Source: JANXVV01 sp038230975 (GTDB taxonomy: Bacteria; Planctomycetota; Phycisphaerae; Tepidisphaerales; Tepidisphaeraceae). From it: a DNA stretch of 11,284 nucleotides. Made by a program: the position numbers and the translations under genes. The DNA is taken from positions 1-11,284 of the forward strand of contig JBBRMF010000171.1 of assembly GCA_038230975.1 (NCBI GenBank), written 5' to 3'. The notes beneath the pieces were generated by a model, which saw only the letters and a program-made list of their open reading frames with translations, did no database searches and was not told the origin of the DNA. Below are positions 1-6,619 of this stretch, in pieces; positions within the stretch are counted from its first letter, which is position 1, and the number at the start of each line of letters is the position of its first letter.

Positions 1-1410
1 AACATTCGCATCAATCTCATCGAATACCAGAACACTAATGCGATCGCTATGCGCCAAAATGCCTTTGAGCCCGAGCATAATACGGCTCAGCTCACCGCCG
101 CTGGCGATCTTGCGAAGCGGTTGCGGCAACTGGCCGGGGTTGGTCTGGGCAACGAATTCAATCGTATCAAATCCGCTCGCGCCAGAGGTGCGTTCTTCAT
201 TGGCCGGGGTTGCAAATTCAATCGTAAATTTGGCTTTTTCCATCCCCAATTCGGTCAATTGTTTCTCGATCAATGGAGCAAGTTTCTTTGCCGCAGCTTT
301 TCGCCGGGTGCTCAACTGTTCACCCAGTGTTTTCACTTCTCGTGAAAGTGGAGCAATCTCTTTCTGAAGCGATGAAAGATCGACGGTCGCTCGCTCCAAC
401 TCTGCGATTTTTTGCCCAAGCTCTTGCCGCTGCGCCAGCGCATCATCCATCGTGCGGCCATACTTATTCAACACGCGATTGAGGGTGTTCAGCCGCTCTT
501 CCACTTCCGCCAGTTCACCGGGATCGATATCCAGCTTATCGAGATATCGTGACAGGTCGAATGCCGATTCCTCCAGAGAAATGGTCGCATCCCGCACATT
601 TCCGGCGGTCTCTTTCAGCCCCACATCCAGCGATGCCAAATCCGCCAGCACAGCCGTCATCATCTTGAGACGTTCCAGGATTGAGCCATCCGCCTCATAC
701 AGCGCGCCGTAGACGGAGCCGGTTTCCTTTTTCAGTTTTTCAAGATTCTTTAATAACGACGACCGCGCCTTTAATTCGTCATACTCGACCGGATCGAGTT
801 CTGCGTTGTCGATCTCATTGGCTTGAAAGCGATACAGTTCCAATTGCTGCTCGCGCAGGTTGCGGTTGGCATCAAGCTCGACCAGTGTTTGCCGGGCCGT
901 TTGCAACCGTTCGTAGACGGCATGATATTTCTCTCGCAGCGACCAGAGATCACCAAATTGATCGAGCACATCAATTTGATTCGACGGCTTGAGCAAATAC
1001 TGATGGTCATGCTGCCCGTGAACATCAACCAAGGTCTCGGCCAATTGCTTGAGCATGCCCAGCGTAATCGGATTGCCGTTGATACTGATGGAGGATCTTC
1101 CGCTGGCATAGAGCCGGCGGGTGAGCAGTAGTTCACCTCCATCGGCGGTAACCTGGATGTCGGTGATTCGCTCCACGTCTGCAAGCAATTTGGGATTGTG
1201 AATTTCAAAGACACCACTAATGCGTGCTTCGTCGACTCCCGGTCTAAGCATTTCAGTGGCACTGCGCAACCCGAGCAACACCTGTAGTGCGCCAATCACC
1301 AGGCTCTTGCCGGCGCCGGTGGAACCCGTGAAGCAATTCAAGCCGGGGTCCAGCTCAATCCGTACGTCGGCAATCACAGCCAAATTGGATATATGTAGTT
1401 CTCGAAGCAT
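1..1410 (-). CDS. recN: DNA repair protein RecN, C-terminus cut by the window edge
   Basis: SMC-like ATPase that acts at DNA double-strand breaks before recombinational repair, in the cytoplasm. The minus-strand frame is open from an ATG at 1410 to base 1 (470 codons, no stop). It starts MLRELHISNLAVIADVRIEL, the usual RecN opening. The Walker A motif GSTGAGKS is at about residues 29-36. The RecN hallmark HGQHDHQYLL is near 130-139, and a long charged, probably coiled-coil middle spans about 150-360. The ABC signature ASGGELSR is at 436-443, and Walker B VLVFDEIDANV is at 460-470, exactly where the window ends. Roughly 90-100 residues are therefore missing at the C-terminus. No clear Shine-Dalgarno precedes the ATG; an in-frame TTG lies four codons upstream, but the family start favours 1410. 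It lies 40 nt downstream of the tRNA-binding gene on the same strand, so the two are probably cotranscribed. Identification is secure. Confidence 0.96.
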   Translation of the reverse strand, partial: MLRELHISNLAVIADVRIELDPGLNCFTGSTGAGKSLVIGALQVLLGLRSATEMLRPGVDEARISGVFEIHNPKLLADVERITDIQVTADGGELLLTRRLYASGRSSISINGNPITLGMLKQLAETLVDVHGQHDHQYLLKPSNQIDVLDQFGDLWSLREKYHAVYERLQTARQTLVELDANRNLREQQLELYRFQANEIDNAELDPVEYDELKARSSLLKNLEKLKKETGSVYGALYEADGSILERLKMMTAVLADLASLDVGLKETAGNVRDATISLEESAFDLSRYLDKLDIDPGELAEVEERLNTLNRVLNKYGRTMDDALAQRQELGQKIAELERATVDLSSLQKEIAPLSREVKTLGEQLSTRRKAAAKKLAPLIEKQLTELGMEKAKFTIEFATPANEERTSGASGFDTIEFVAQTNPGQLPQPLRKIASGGELSRIMLGLKGILAHSDRISVLVFDEIDANV

Positions 1411-1450
1411 TTGCAGTTTCGGCAATCCGCGAGCGATCGGGCGAAGTCGT

Positions 1451-1810
1451 TCAACTGACCTTGCTGCCCGGTGCAGTCGGTTCTGACGGTGAAACGAAAA
1501 TAACTTTCCCGGTCACCGAGTCCGTTGCCGCAAGCAGCATGCCCTGACTGACTTCACCGCGCATCGTCCGGGCAGCAAGGTTGGCCACGACGAGAATCTG
1601 TTTACCGACCAACTGTTCCGGGGCGTAGTGCTGTCGCAAACCCGCACAGATCTGCCGTTGCTCGGTACCGATATCCACTTTCAGCACAAGCAATTTGTCA
1701 GCATTCGGATGTGGGATACATTCGAGTACGGTGGCGACGCGCAATTCGATCTTCGCGAAATCGTCGAACTGAATGGTCGTATTTGTCGGAGTGGGTGGGG
1801 GGGTCTCCAT
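1451..1810 (-). CDS. Stand-alone tRNA-binding domain protein (MetRS beta subunit/CsaA-like)
   Basis: A 119-aa protein made almost entirely of one OB-fold tRNA-binding domain of the EMAP-II/Arc1p type, as found at the C-terminus of methionyl-tRNA synthetase and in CsaA. Diagnostic stretches are FAKIELRVATVLECIPHPNADKLL (in part, residues 18-41), VDIGTEQRQICAGL, LVGKQILVVANL and MRGEVSQGMLLAA near 85-97. The frame is open back to 1933, but the ATG at 1810 is preceded by AGGA at 1820-1823 with good spacing, and it gives a domain-length protein with a short Pro/Thr leader. By family it would bind tRNA, either in trans to MetRS or as a CsaA-type export chaperone; the sequence alone cannot separate these. 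It is first in a likely two-gene operon with recN. Family certain, exact role uncertain. Confidence 0.9.
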   Translation of the reverse strand: METPPPTPTNTTIQFDDFAKIELRVATVLECIPHPNADKLLVLKVDIGTEQRQICAGLRQHYAPEQLVGKQILVVANLAARTMRGEVSQGMLLAATDSVTGKVIFVSPSEPTAPGSKVS

Positions 1811-1969
1811 GTCGTTTTGTCCTACAGAAAATATTGATCCCTTAATTATCCGCCGTATTGCAAAGCGAATTACTGTATTCGTTCCGGTACGGTCCGCCAA
1901 GGCCTTGTTCACGCATAATGCGGGCGATCTCAACTGTGTGGCACCGCACTTGCACTACTGATCCTCGAC

Positions 1970-1989
1970 CCCGCGAAATAGTTTGCGGG
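1970..1989 (+). promoter_or_regulatory. Hairpin in the 5' leader of the small lipoprotein
   Basis: CCCGC (1970-1974) pairs with GCGGG (1985-1989), and the stem extends inward by G-U and A-T pairs to about 8 bp around a 4-nt loop. It ends 7 nt before the AGAGGAG ribosome-binding site (1995-2001). It could stabilise the leader or modulate initiation. The structure is seen; the role is inference. Confidence 0.35.
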
Positions 1990-2007
1990 CATTCAGAGGA
2001 GTATATG

Positions 2008-2214
2008 ATGCGAAAGCAATTGATCTCAGCCGTTCTGGGGTTGTCGTTCGTTGGCGTTCCCATGCTGATGGGTTGCGATTCCAAGGTGTCCGAGGAAAGA
2101 ACCGTCAAGACCGATGCAAACACCGGCAAGACAAGTGTCGATGAGAAGAAGGTCGAAAAGACCGCAGAGGGTGGCACGAAGACAACCGAGGAACATAAGG
2201 TCGTAAAACCATAG
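2008..2214 (+). CDS. Small charged lipoprotein of unknown function
   Basis: A 68-aa protein starting MRKQLISAVLGLSFVGVPML. It has a short basic N-terminus, a hydrophobic core and a lipobox LMGC (residues 20-23), so signal peptidase II should cleave before Cys23 and leave a 45-46-residue lipid-anchored peptide. The mature part has no hydrophobic core and is rich in Lys, Glu and Thr. Two halves with similar wording (TVKTDANTGKTSV and VEKTAEGGTKTTEE) suggest an internal duplication. AGAGGAG at 1995-2001 gives 6-nt spacing to the ATG at 2008; an ATG at 2005 adds one Met but sits too close. The frame is open upstream to 1858, but that stretch has no signal-peptide logic. It is divergent from the tRNA-binding gene and convergent with the PhoH gene. 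No function can be assigned; an envelope or spacer lipoprotein is the most that can be said. Confidence 0.75.
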   Translation: MRKQLISAVLGLSFVGVPMLMGCDSKVSEERTVKTDANTGKTSVDEKKVEKTAEGGTKTTEEHKVVKP

Positions 2215-2217
2215 TCG

Positions 2218-2236
2218 ATTTTGTCATCGACAAAAT
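2218..2236 (+). terminator. AT-rich hairpin after the lipoprotein gene
   Basis: ATTTTGTC (2218-2225) and GACAAAAT (2229-2236) form a perfect 8-bp stem with a 3-nt loop, starting 4 nt after the lipoprotein stop. The base is AT-rich and is followed by TTGTGG rather than a T-run. It is therefore a weak terminator or a 3'-end stabilising stem for the lipoprotein mRNA. Confidence 0.45.
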
Positions 2237-2243
2237 TTGTGGT

Positions 2244-2279
2244 TAAAAATCAGGCGGCGATGAAATTCATCGCCGCCTG
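2244..2279 (-). terminator. Intrinsic terminator of the PhoH-family gene
   Basis: CAGGCGGCGATGAA (2251-2264) is the exact reverse complement of 2266-2279, giving a 12-bp GC-rich stem around a 5-nt AAATT loop. Read on the minus strand it is followed at once by ATTTTTAA, the usual T-tract. It lies about 40 nt past the PhoH stop. It may also block plus-strand read-through from the lipoprotein gene. Confidence 0.75.
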
Positions 2280-2321
2280 CCATTTGTGGGCCGCAGTCTA
2301 AATTAACCACCAATGTACGAT

Positions 2322-3656
2322 CTACAACTCATCCGTAATCAAGCTCGCCAATTCCGATCGCTCGCTCTTGGCAAGCGTCACATGGCCGACAATCCCCTTG
2401 CCCTTCATTCGTTCAACGAGATACGAGAGCCCGTTGCTACTGCTATCCAGATACGGGTTATCAATCTGGCTTGCATCGCCCGTCAGCACCAACTTCGTCC
2501 CTTCACCGACTCGGCTGGCGATCGTCTTGACCTCATGTGGCGTCAGATTCTGACTCTCATCCACAATCATAAACTGATGAGGAATGCTACGGCCACGAAT
2601 GTAGGTCAGCGGTTCCATCACCACGCTGCCCGCCTCGATCAACTGCTTGATGCGCTGCTCGACGCTGGAAAGCGTGGCGTGCTGAGGATGACCTTCGTTC
2701 GTCAGGCGGTTGCTGAGCAGGTAACTCATGTTGTCGAAAATTGGCTGCATCCAGGCCGTCAGTTTTTCGTCTTTGTCACCCGGGAGATAACCGATATCCC
2801 GACCCAATGGCATGATCGGCCGCGCGACCAACAGCTTTTGGTAGATTTGCTCATTGAGTACCTTCGTCATCCCCGCCGCGACCGCCAACAACGTTTTGCC
2901 CGTGCCGACTGAACCAATCAGCGAGACCAGCTTCACGTTGTCATCGAGCAGCAGTTCCAGCGCCATCGTCTGTTGCAGATTGCGCGGCAGAATGCCAAAC
3001 ACCGGCCCGCGTCTCGGCCGAACGGGAATAATCGCCTGAAGCTCCGTCTTGTACCGGCCGAGCGCGGTATGATTCGGATCAAATTCATCGCGCAACAACA
3101 CGAATTCATTGGAAAGCAGCGGATCGGTCACATCCAATTTCAATTGCCGATCATGAAACAGTTGATTGATCGCCTCCGCCGGCGCGACAACTTCACGCCA
3201 GCCGGTGTAGAGATGCTCGAAATCAACTTTCTGAGCTTCAAAATCTTCCGTGTGAATGCCCAGCGTATCGCTTTTGATGCGCGCGTTGATGTCCTTCGAG
3301 ATGAAGGTCACCCGCTTGCCCTGTTGATGCAGGCCAAAGGCAACGCTGATGATTCGATTGTCGGGTGAGTTGGTCGTCAGCCCCGGCGACAGCGGCGTAT
3401 CCTGCGGCAGCACGATACGCACGATGCCGCCCGTGTCTTTCACCGGCACCCCATCCGCCAATCGACCTGCCTGACGCAACCGATCCAAATGCCGGATCAC
3501 CGTTCGCGCATTTCGACCGAGGTCATCATTCCCCGTCTTAAATTTGTCCAGTTCTTCCAACACCTCAAACGGAATAATGATCTGGTTGTCGGCTAGCAAA
3601 AAAATCGCGTTGGGATTGTGAAGCAGTACGTTGGTATCGAGAACAAAATGCTTCAT
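2322..3656 (-). CDS. PIN-PhoH fusion protein (PhoH2/YlaK-type ATPase and putative RNase)
   Basis: A 444-aa cytoplasmic protein. An N-terminal PIN nuclease domain (about 1-145) shows VLDTNVLLHN with Asp7, an acidic EVLEELDKFK at 31-40, PDNRI with Asp99 and SKDIN with Asp122, the acidic residues expected for metal-dependent RNA cleavage. A C-terminal PhoH ATPase domain (about 215-440) carries Walker A GSVGTGKT at 248-255, Walker B FMIVDESQN with Asp366/Glu367, and LTGDASQID at 391-399. Related PIN-PhoH proteins act as ATP-dependent RNA-unwinding ribonucleases; E. coli PhoH lacks the PIN domain. The frame is open to 3779, but ATG 3656 has an AGGA 5 nt upstream and begins MKHFVLDTNV exactly at the PIN domain, so the 41-codon extension is left out. 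All key residues look intact. A short frame ends in an ATGA overlap with this start. It is followed by a terminator at 2279-2244. Confidence 0.94.
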   Translation of the reverse strand: MKHFVLDTNVLLHNPNAIFLLADNQIIIPFEVLEELDKFKTGNDDLGRNARTVIRHLDRLRQAGRLADGVPVKDTGGIVRIVLPQDTPLSPGLTTNSPDNRIISVAFGLHQQGKRVTFISKDINARIKSDTLGIHTEDFEAQKVDFEHLYTGWREVVAPAEAINQLFHDRQLKLDVTDPLLSNEFVLLRDEFDPNHTALGRYKTELQAIIPVRPRRGPVFGILPRNLQQTMALELLLDDNVKLVSLIGSVGTGKTLLAVAAGMTKVLNEQIYQKLLVARPIMPLGRDIGYLPGDKDEKLTAWMQPIFDNMSYLLSNRLTNEGHPQHATLSSVEQRIKQLIEAGSVVMEPLTYIRGRSIPHQFMIVDESQNLTPHEVKTIASRVGEGTKLVLTGDASQIDNPYLDSSSNGLSYLVERMKGKGIVGHVTLAKSERSELASLITDEL

Positions 3657-3733
3657 CCCCGTCCTGGGTGGAGTGGGTTGAGGCTCTGAATGAACCGATC
3701 CATTGTTCGAGGCAGTGGCTTGCGGCAGACCAT
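3653..3733 (-). other. Possible 26-codon leader frame overlapping the PhoH start
   Basis: A minus-strand frame from ATG 3733 (or GTG 3757) reads MVCRKPLPRTMDRFIQSLNP and ends at TGA 3655-3653. That stop overlaps the PhoH ATG by the 4-nt ATGA arrangement of translationally coupled genes. No convincing ribosome-binding site precedes ATG 3733, and the peptide is not recognised. It may be chance; it is recorded because mycobacterial phoH2 genes are preceded by a small overlapping gene, phoAT. Confidence 0.2.
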
Positions 3734-3858
3734 CCTTGTAATGAAGCAAGATCGCACCTCTTTCGGCGTTAGCGCACACCGTTGTATATTTCGACCCGAA
3801 AACCTAACCTATTCAATCGCGGCGGGTGAACGCCACCCACTCATGATTAACTACGTAC

Positions 3859-3901
3859 CCTACCGATAGTAGGATCGACCGTAAATAGCATCTACCGGTA
3901 G
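3859..3901. promoter_or_regulatory. Paired palindromic 10-mers in the phoH/manA divergent region
   Basis: The 263-nt gap between the divergent phoH-family and manA starts holds CTACCGATAG (3860-3869) and the perfect palindrome CTACCGGTAG (3892-3901), 32 nt apart, about three helical turns. The first copy also sits in a CCTAC/GTAGG inverted repeat (3859-3873). The second copy ends 18 nt before the manA ATG. The arrangement resembles a two-site operator. A further small stem, GGGTG/CACCC, lies at 3824-3838. No convincing -35/-10 pair was found. Confidence 0.35.
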
Positions 3902-3919
3902 TTAGCACAACAAAAAAAT

Positions 3920-4948
3920 ATGTCATTATATCCATTCAAATTTCGCCCGCGTTTCGTTGAAAAAATCTGGGGCGGTCGGCGAATCGAATCCGTCGTCGAG
4001 AAATCGCTCCCGGAAGGCAAGCAGATCGGCGAAAGCTGGGAGTTATACGACTTCCCGCCTGGCGTGGTCGATGGTTCTTCTGACTGGGTCAGCGCCGAAA
4101 TTTCCAATGGCCCACTCGCCGGCCGATCGCTCCACTGGGCCGTGCAGGAATTCGGACGTGATCTGATGGGCGACGTGCCGCTCTCCGGCGCGAACGGCCA
4201 ATTCCCCATCCTCATCAAATTCCTCGACGCCCGCGAAGATCTTTCAGTGCAGGTCCATCCCGATCAGGATTACGCCAACACGCACCCGGATGCGCATCTG
4301 AAGAGCGAAGCCTGGTACATCATGCAGCATGAGCCGGATGCTGCCATCTACAAAGGCCTCACCCCAGGCACGACGCGCGAGCAGTTCAAAACCGCGATCG
4401 AAAACGGCACGGTGATGGATCACATCGTTCGCATTCCGGTGAAGCCCGGCCATTGCCATTACCTGCCCAGCGGCACCGTCCACGCGCTCGGTGCCGGCGT
4501 GCTGGTCGCCGAGGTCCAAACCCCCAGCGACACCACGTTCCGCGTCTTCGATTTCAACCGCATCGAACCCGCCACCGGCCAAACCCGAAAGCTGCACGTC
4601 GATCAGGCGTTGCAGTGCATTGATTTCAGCGGCACTCCGCAACCTAAGCAGCCGCGCAATCACGTAGCCGGGCTTTTCACCACTGTCTCGCAACTCGTTT
4701 CCTGCGAGTATTTCAAACTGGAAAAAGTGCGATTCACCGAAGGCGTTGAAGAAGCCGTCCCGTACGATGAACCCGTCGTCTGGATCATGCTGGAAGGCGA
4801 AGCCGAGGTAAAAGTCGACGGCATGAAAGAACCCACCACATTCCGCAAGGGCGATACCGTTCTGTTGCCGGCGGTGATGACGAATCCGGTGATCAAGACG
4901 CTGACGGACTGTGTTTGGTTGGAGGTGACGTTTCCAACGAAGGGGTAG
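3920..4948 (+). CDS. manA: Mannose-6-phosphate isomerase, class I
   Basis: A 342-aa cytoplasmic zinc enzyme that interconverts mannose 6-phosphate and fructose 6-phosphate, feeding mannose into glycolysis or supplying GDP-mannose for glycans. It opens MSLYPFKFRPRFVEKIWGGR, the usual start of the short Bacillus-type enzymes. Zinc ligands are visible: Gln111 and His113 in SVQVHPD, Glu130 in LKSEAWY, and His188 in SGTVHALG. Arg208 in TTFRVFDF matches the active-site arginine. A second cupin-like beta domain fills about 240-342. Length is normal for this subfamily (about 315-350). No Shine-Dalgarno is seen; the start is preceded by an A-rich stretch, and the family N-terminus fixes the ATG. It appears monocistronic, since a separate promoter follows at 4984. 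Paired palindromes upstream may control it. Confidence 0.95.
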   Translation: MSLYPFKFRPRFVEKIWGGRRIESVVEKSLPEGKQIGESWELYDFPPGVVDGSSDWVSAEISNGPLAGRSLHWAVQEFGRDLMGDVPLSGANGQFPILIKFLDAREDLSVQVHPDQDYANTHPDAHLKSEAWYIMQHEPDAAIYKGLTPGTTREQFKTAIENGTVMDHIVRIPVKPGHCHYLPSGTVHALGAGVLVAEVQTPSDTTFRVFDFNRIEPATGQTRKLHVDQALQCIDFSGTPQPKQPRNHVAGLFTTVSQLVSCEYFKLEKVRFTEGVEEAVPYDEPVVWIMLEGEAEVKVDGMKEPTTFRKGDTVLLPAVMTNPVIKTLTDCVWLEVTFPTKG

Positions 4949-4983
4949 ACGAAAGGCAGGCGGGAAAAATAATTAAATTACGC

Positions 4984-5012
4984 GTGACAAATGGACGGAT
5001 TGAGTACATAAT
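4984..5012 (+). promoter_or_regulatory. Near-consensus sigma70 promoter of the toxin-antitoxin operon
   Basis: GTGACA (4984-4989) and CATAAT (5007-5012) each match the -35 and -10 consensus at five of six positions, separated by exactly 17 nt. Transcription would start near 5019, on or beside the GTG start candidates of the toxin (5013, 5019). A short inverted repeat TAATT-A-AATTA (4970-4980) lies just upstream and could be an antitoxin operator. The match is seen; its activity is inference. Confidence 0.55.
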
Positions 5013-5018
5013 GTGTTC

Positions 5019-5327
5019 GTGCGGATCATCAAAGAGCCGACGCTTCTAAATTACGGGTTGAAGCATGCCGACGTTGAGGCGGTGCTTCGCAAGTGGATCA
5101 CGGTTGTCAGGCGGGCCGATTGGAAGTGTATTGATGACGTTCGCACATCGTATCCGCATGCCGACGCGGTGAAAGTAACGGGCGGTAACATCGTCACCGT
5201 CTTCAATATCGGCGGGAATAAATACCGCCTGATTGTCGCGATTCATTACAATCACGGATTGATTTATGTTCTGAGGTTTTTCACTCACGCCGAGTATTCT
5301 AAGAATGCCTGGAAGGAAGTCCTATGA
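5019..5327 (+). CDS. higB: HigB-like type II toxin (RelE-superfamily mRNA interferase)
   Basis: A basic protein of about 102 aa of the HigB family, which cleaves mRNA at the ribosome unless bound by HigA. Family landmarks are the N-terminal helix with HADVEAVLRKW, RADWKCIDDVRTSYPHADAV, VFNIGGNKYRLIVAIHYNHG and the C-terminal VLRFFTHAEYSKNAW. The start is uncertain. GTG 5013 gives MFVRIIK and GTG 5019 gives MRIIKEPT; the latter is nearer the usual MRVI opening and fits the predicted transcription start. No Shine-Dalgarno is visible. The stop overlaps the antitoxin start (ATGA, 5324-5327), the normal toxin-first higBA order. The antitoxin presumably represses the promoter at 4984-5012. The reading frame is intact. 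Confidence 0.88.
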   Translation: MRIIKEPTLLNYGLKHADVEAVLRKWITVVRRADWKCIDDVRTSYPHADAVKVTGGNIVTVFNIGGNKYRLIVAIHYNHGLIYVLRFFTHAEYSKNAWKEVL

Positions 5328-5809
5328 CCAAGACGCGCGCAACATCGGACCGATTCACGAGCCGTAAAAGCGCGCGAAAGCGGATCCCTTCAAGTCCTCC
5401 GGCCGATTACATGGAATTGATCCTGCGATTCCCGTTGAAGCCCGTTGCCGATGACTCGCAACTTCGCCAGGCACACGCCGTCATCGAACCGCTCGCAGTG
5501 ATTAAGGAAAGCCGGCTTACACCGGGTCAGGCGGATTATTTATATGCACTTTCGGAACTCGTGTGGGTTTACGAGCAGGCTCATCATCCGATCGGAGATG
5601 CGGATATGGATGGCATCGCGATGCTTCAATATTTGCTGGATGAAAGCGGTATGAGCGCCTCCGACCTCGGCAGGTTACTCGGAAACCGGCAACTCGGCTC
5701 ATCGATCCTGCGGCGGGAGAGGGAGTTGAGCAAGGCGCATATCGTGCGGCTTTGTACACACTTTAAGGTGAGCGCGGATTTGTTTTTGAGGGGGAACAGT
5801 GCCGTTTAG
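5324..5809 (+). CDS. higA: HigA-like antitoxin with HTH domain
   Basis: A 161-aa partner of the upstream toxin; it neutralises HigB by direct binding and as a family represses its own promoter. It begins with an ATGA overlap and has GGAAGGA at 5311-5317 as ribosome-binding site. Residues 1-28 are basic and probably disordered. Residues 29-95 (YMELILRFPLKP to ALSELVWVYEQAHHPI) form the helical region common to long HigA proteins. Residues 98-156 are an XRE-type helix-turn-helix (MLQYLLDESGMSASDLGRLL, LSKAHIVRLCTHFKVSADLF). The recognition-helix segment GNRQLGSSILRRER departs from the common G-x-x-S-x-I/V-S form, so DNA contacts may differ. Pairing, overlap and domain make the call firm. Confidence 0.88.
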   Translation: MTKTRATSDRFTSRKSARKRIPSSPPADYMELILRFPLKPVADDSQLRQAHAVIEPLAVIKESRLTPGQADYLYALSELVWVYEQAHHPIGDADMDGIAMLQYLLDESGMSASDLGRLLGNRQLGSSILRRERELSKAHIVRLCTHFKVSADLFLRGNSAV

Positions 5810-5855
5810 TCCGACCTACTTGCAATATCCCGCACTTTAGTCCTAGAACGTTTTC

Positions 5856-5885
5856 AAAAAAAAGGCTGGTGGTTTCCCACCAGTC
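5856..5885 (-). terminator. Strong intrinsic terminator, minus strand
   Basis: The 9-bp stem 5864-5872/5877-5885 (one G-U pair, loop TTTC) is followed on the minus strand by eight T (complement of A at 5856-5863). It ends the minus-strand unit carrying the membrane protein and the Uma2 relic. On the plus strand there is no T-run, so it is not an obvious higBA terminator. The stretch 5886-5987 shows nothing recognisable. Confidence 0.8.
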
Positions 5886-5987
5886 CTTACGGTTCGTCCT
5901 ACCCGTGAAACAGTTTGTGAAGCTCGATAAAAAGGATCACAATTGTTGCCCCGTGTGCTCTGAATCACGAAGATGGTAGTCAGTTTC

Positions 5988-6611
5988 TCAAGGGAACAAT
6001 TGCTCCACGCGCTCGATGAGGCCTTCCGCCGTTGCCGTCGGAAATGAAACTGTGTCGTCAACACCGACCAACTTTCGCTCTATATACTTCCCCCGGGCTC
6101 GGCACCACTTGAGTATGCAACTCAATCACCTCATCAATCAAATTCACAATCGCATACACAGGAATATTCGCCTTGGCGTAAAGCTCCAGCTTGTATACTC
6201 TGTCGCGGCGTAACGACCCATCCGCCACTTCAATGATGCACAAAACATCCTACGGCATTGGATGACTGGAATAGTCATCCGCAGCGCCACGAATAATTGC
6301 AGCATCGGGCTCGGGTTCATCGTTCGGCGGGATCGTGATCGGCTGTTGGGTCTGCATATGGCAGCCCAACGATTTAAGCTGACTATTCAATTCACCGAGA
6401 CGGATCACGGCCAATCCATGCCGGCGACTGATCGTCTTTCGTTTCTCCCCGGTGAGATGGCGAATCTTACGGACGATCTGGCCGTCAAAAGCTCAAACGG
6501 TGCTTCCTCTTCAATAGGGCCATTGGCGATCATTCGATGGTATTCATCAATTGTGTGTCGTTAGAGCAAATCAGATTGCTCGACCAGTTCTTGAATCATG
6601 GCGGTCGTCAT
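5988..6611 (-). pseudogene. Uma2-family (DUF820) PD-(D/E)XK endonuclease, degraded
   Basis: Joining frames on the minus strand restores a nearly full Uma2 protein of about 207 residues: MTTAMIQELVEQSDLL, then RHTIDEYHRMIANG, EEEAPFELL, DGQIVRKI, NDEPEPDAAIIRG, IIEVADGSLRRDRVYKLELY and YAIVNLIDEVIEL, ending EGLIERVEQLFP. Four lesions are seen. TAA at 6563-6561 probably replaces a Tyr codon. One base is lost near 6484-6492, where LLDGQIV is expected. TAG at 6252-6250 sits where MPEDVL would need Glu. A second frameshift lies near 6058-6075. The nuclease signature residues (EPEPD, EVAD and the following Lys) survive, so decay looks fairly recent. It starts 8 nt after the membrane protein stop, and a terminator follows. 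Uma2 genes are numerous in planctomycetes and cyanobacteria and of poorly known function. Confidence 0.85.
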
Positions 6612-6619
6612 CGGATCGT

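Noticed and set aside
771..1295. A 174-codon minus-strand frame overlapping recN
   Set aside because: It is on the same strand as recN in another frame, and the recN frame carries all RecN motifs through this interval.
3657..3779. N-terminal extension of 41 codons on the PIN-PhoH protein
   Set aside because: The extension is low-complexity and polar with no family match. The ATG at 3656 has an AGGA at good spacing and starts exactly at the PIN domain.
4244..4693. A 149-codon minus-strand frame inside manA
   Set aside because: It lies wholly opposite manA, which has all its metal ligands. The antisense frame shows no known motif and no ribosome-binding site; it is a codon-usage shadow.
5013..6611. 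The toxin-antitoxin pair plus Uma2 gene as a novel defence island
   Set aside because: higBA is a known type II system and the Uma2 gene is dead and on the opposite strand with its own terminator. There is no integrase, attachment site or effector suggesting a joint system.
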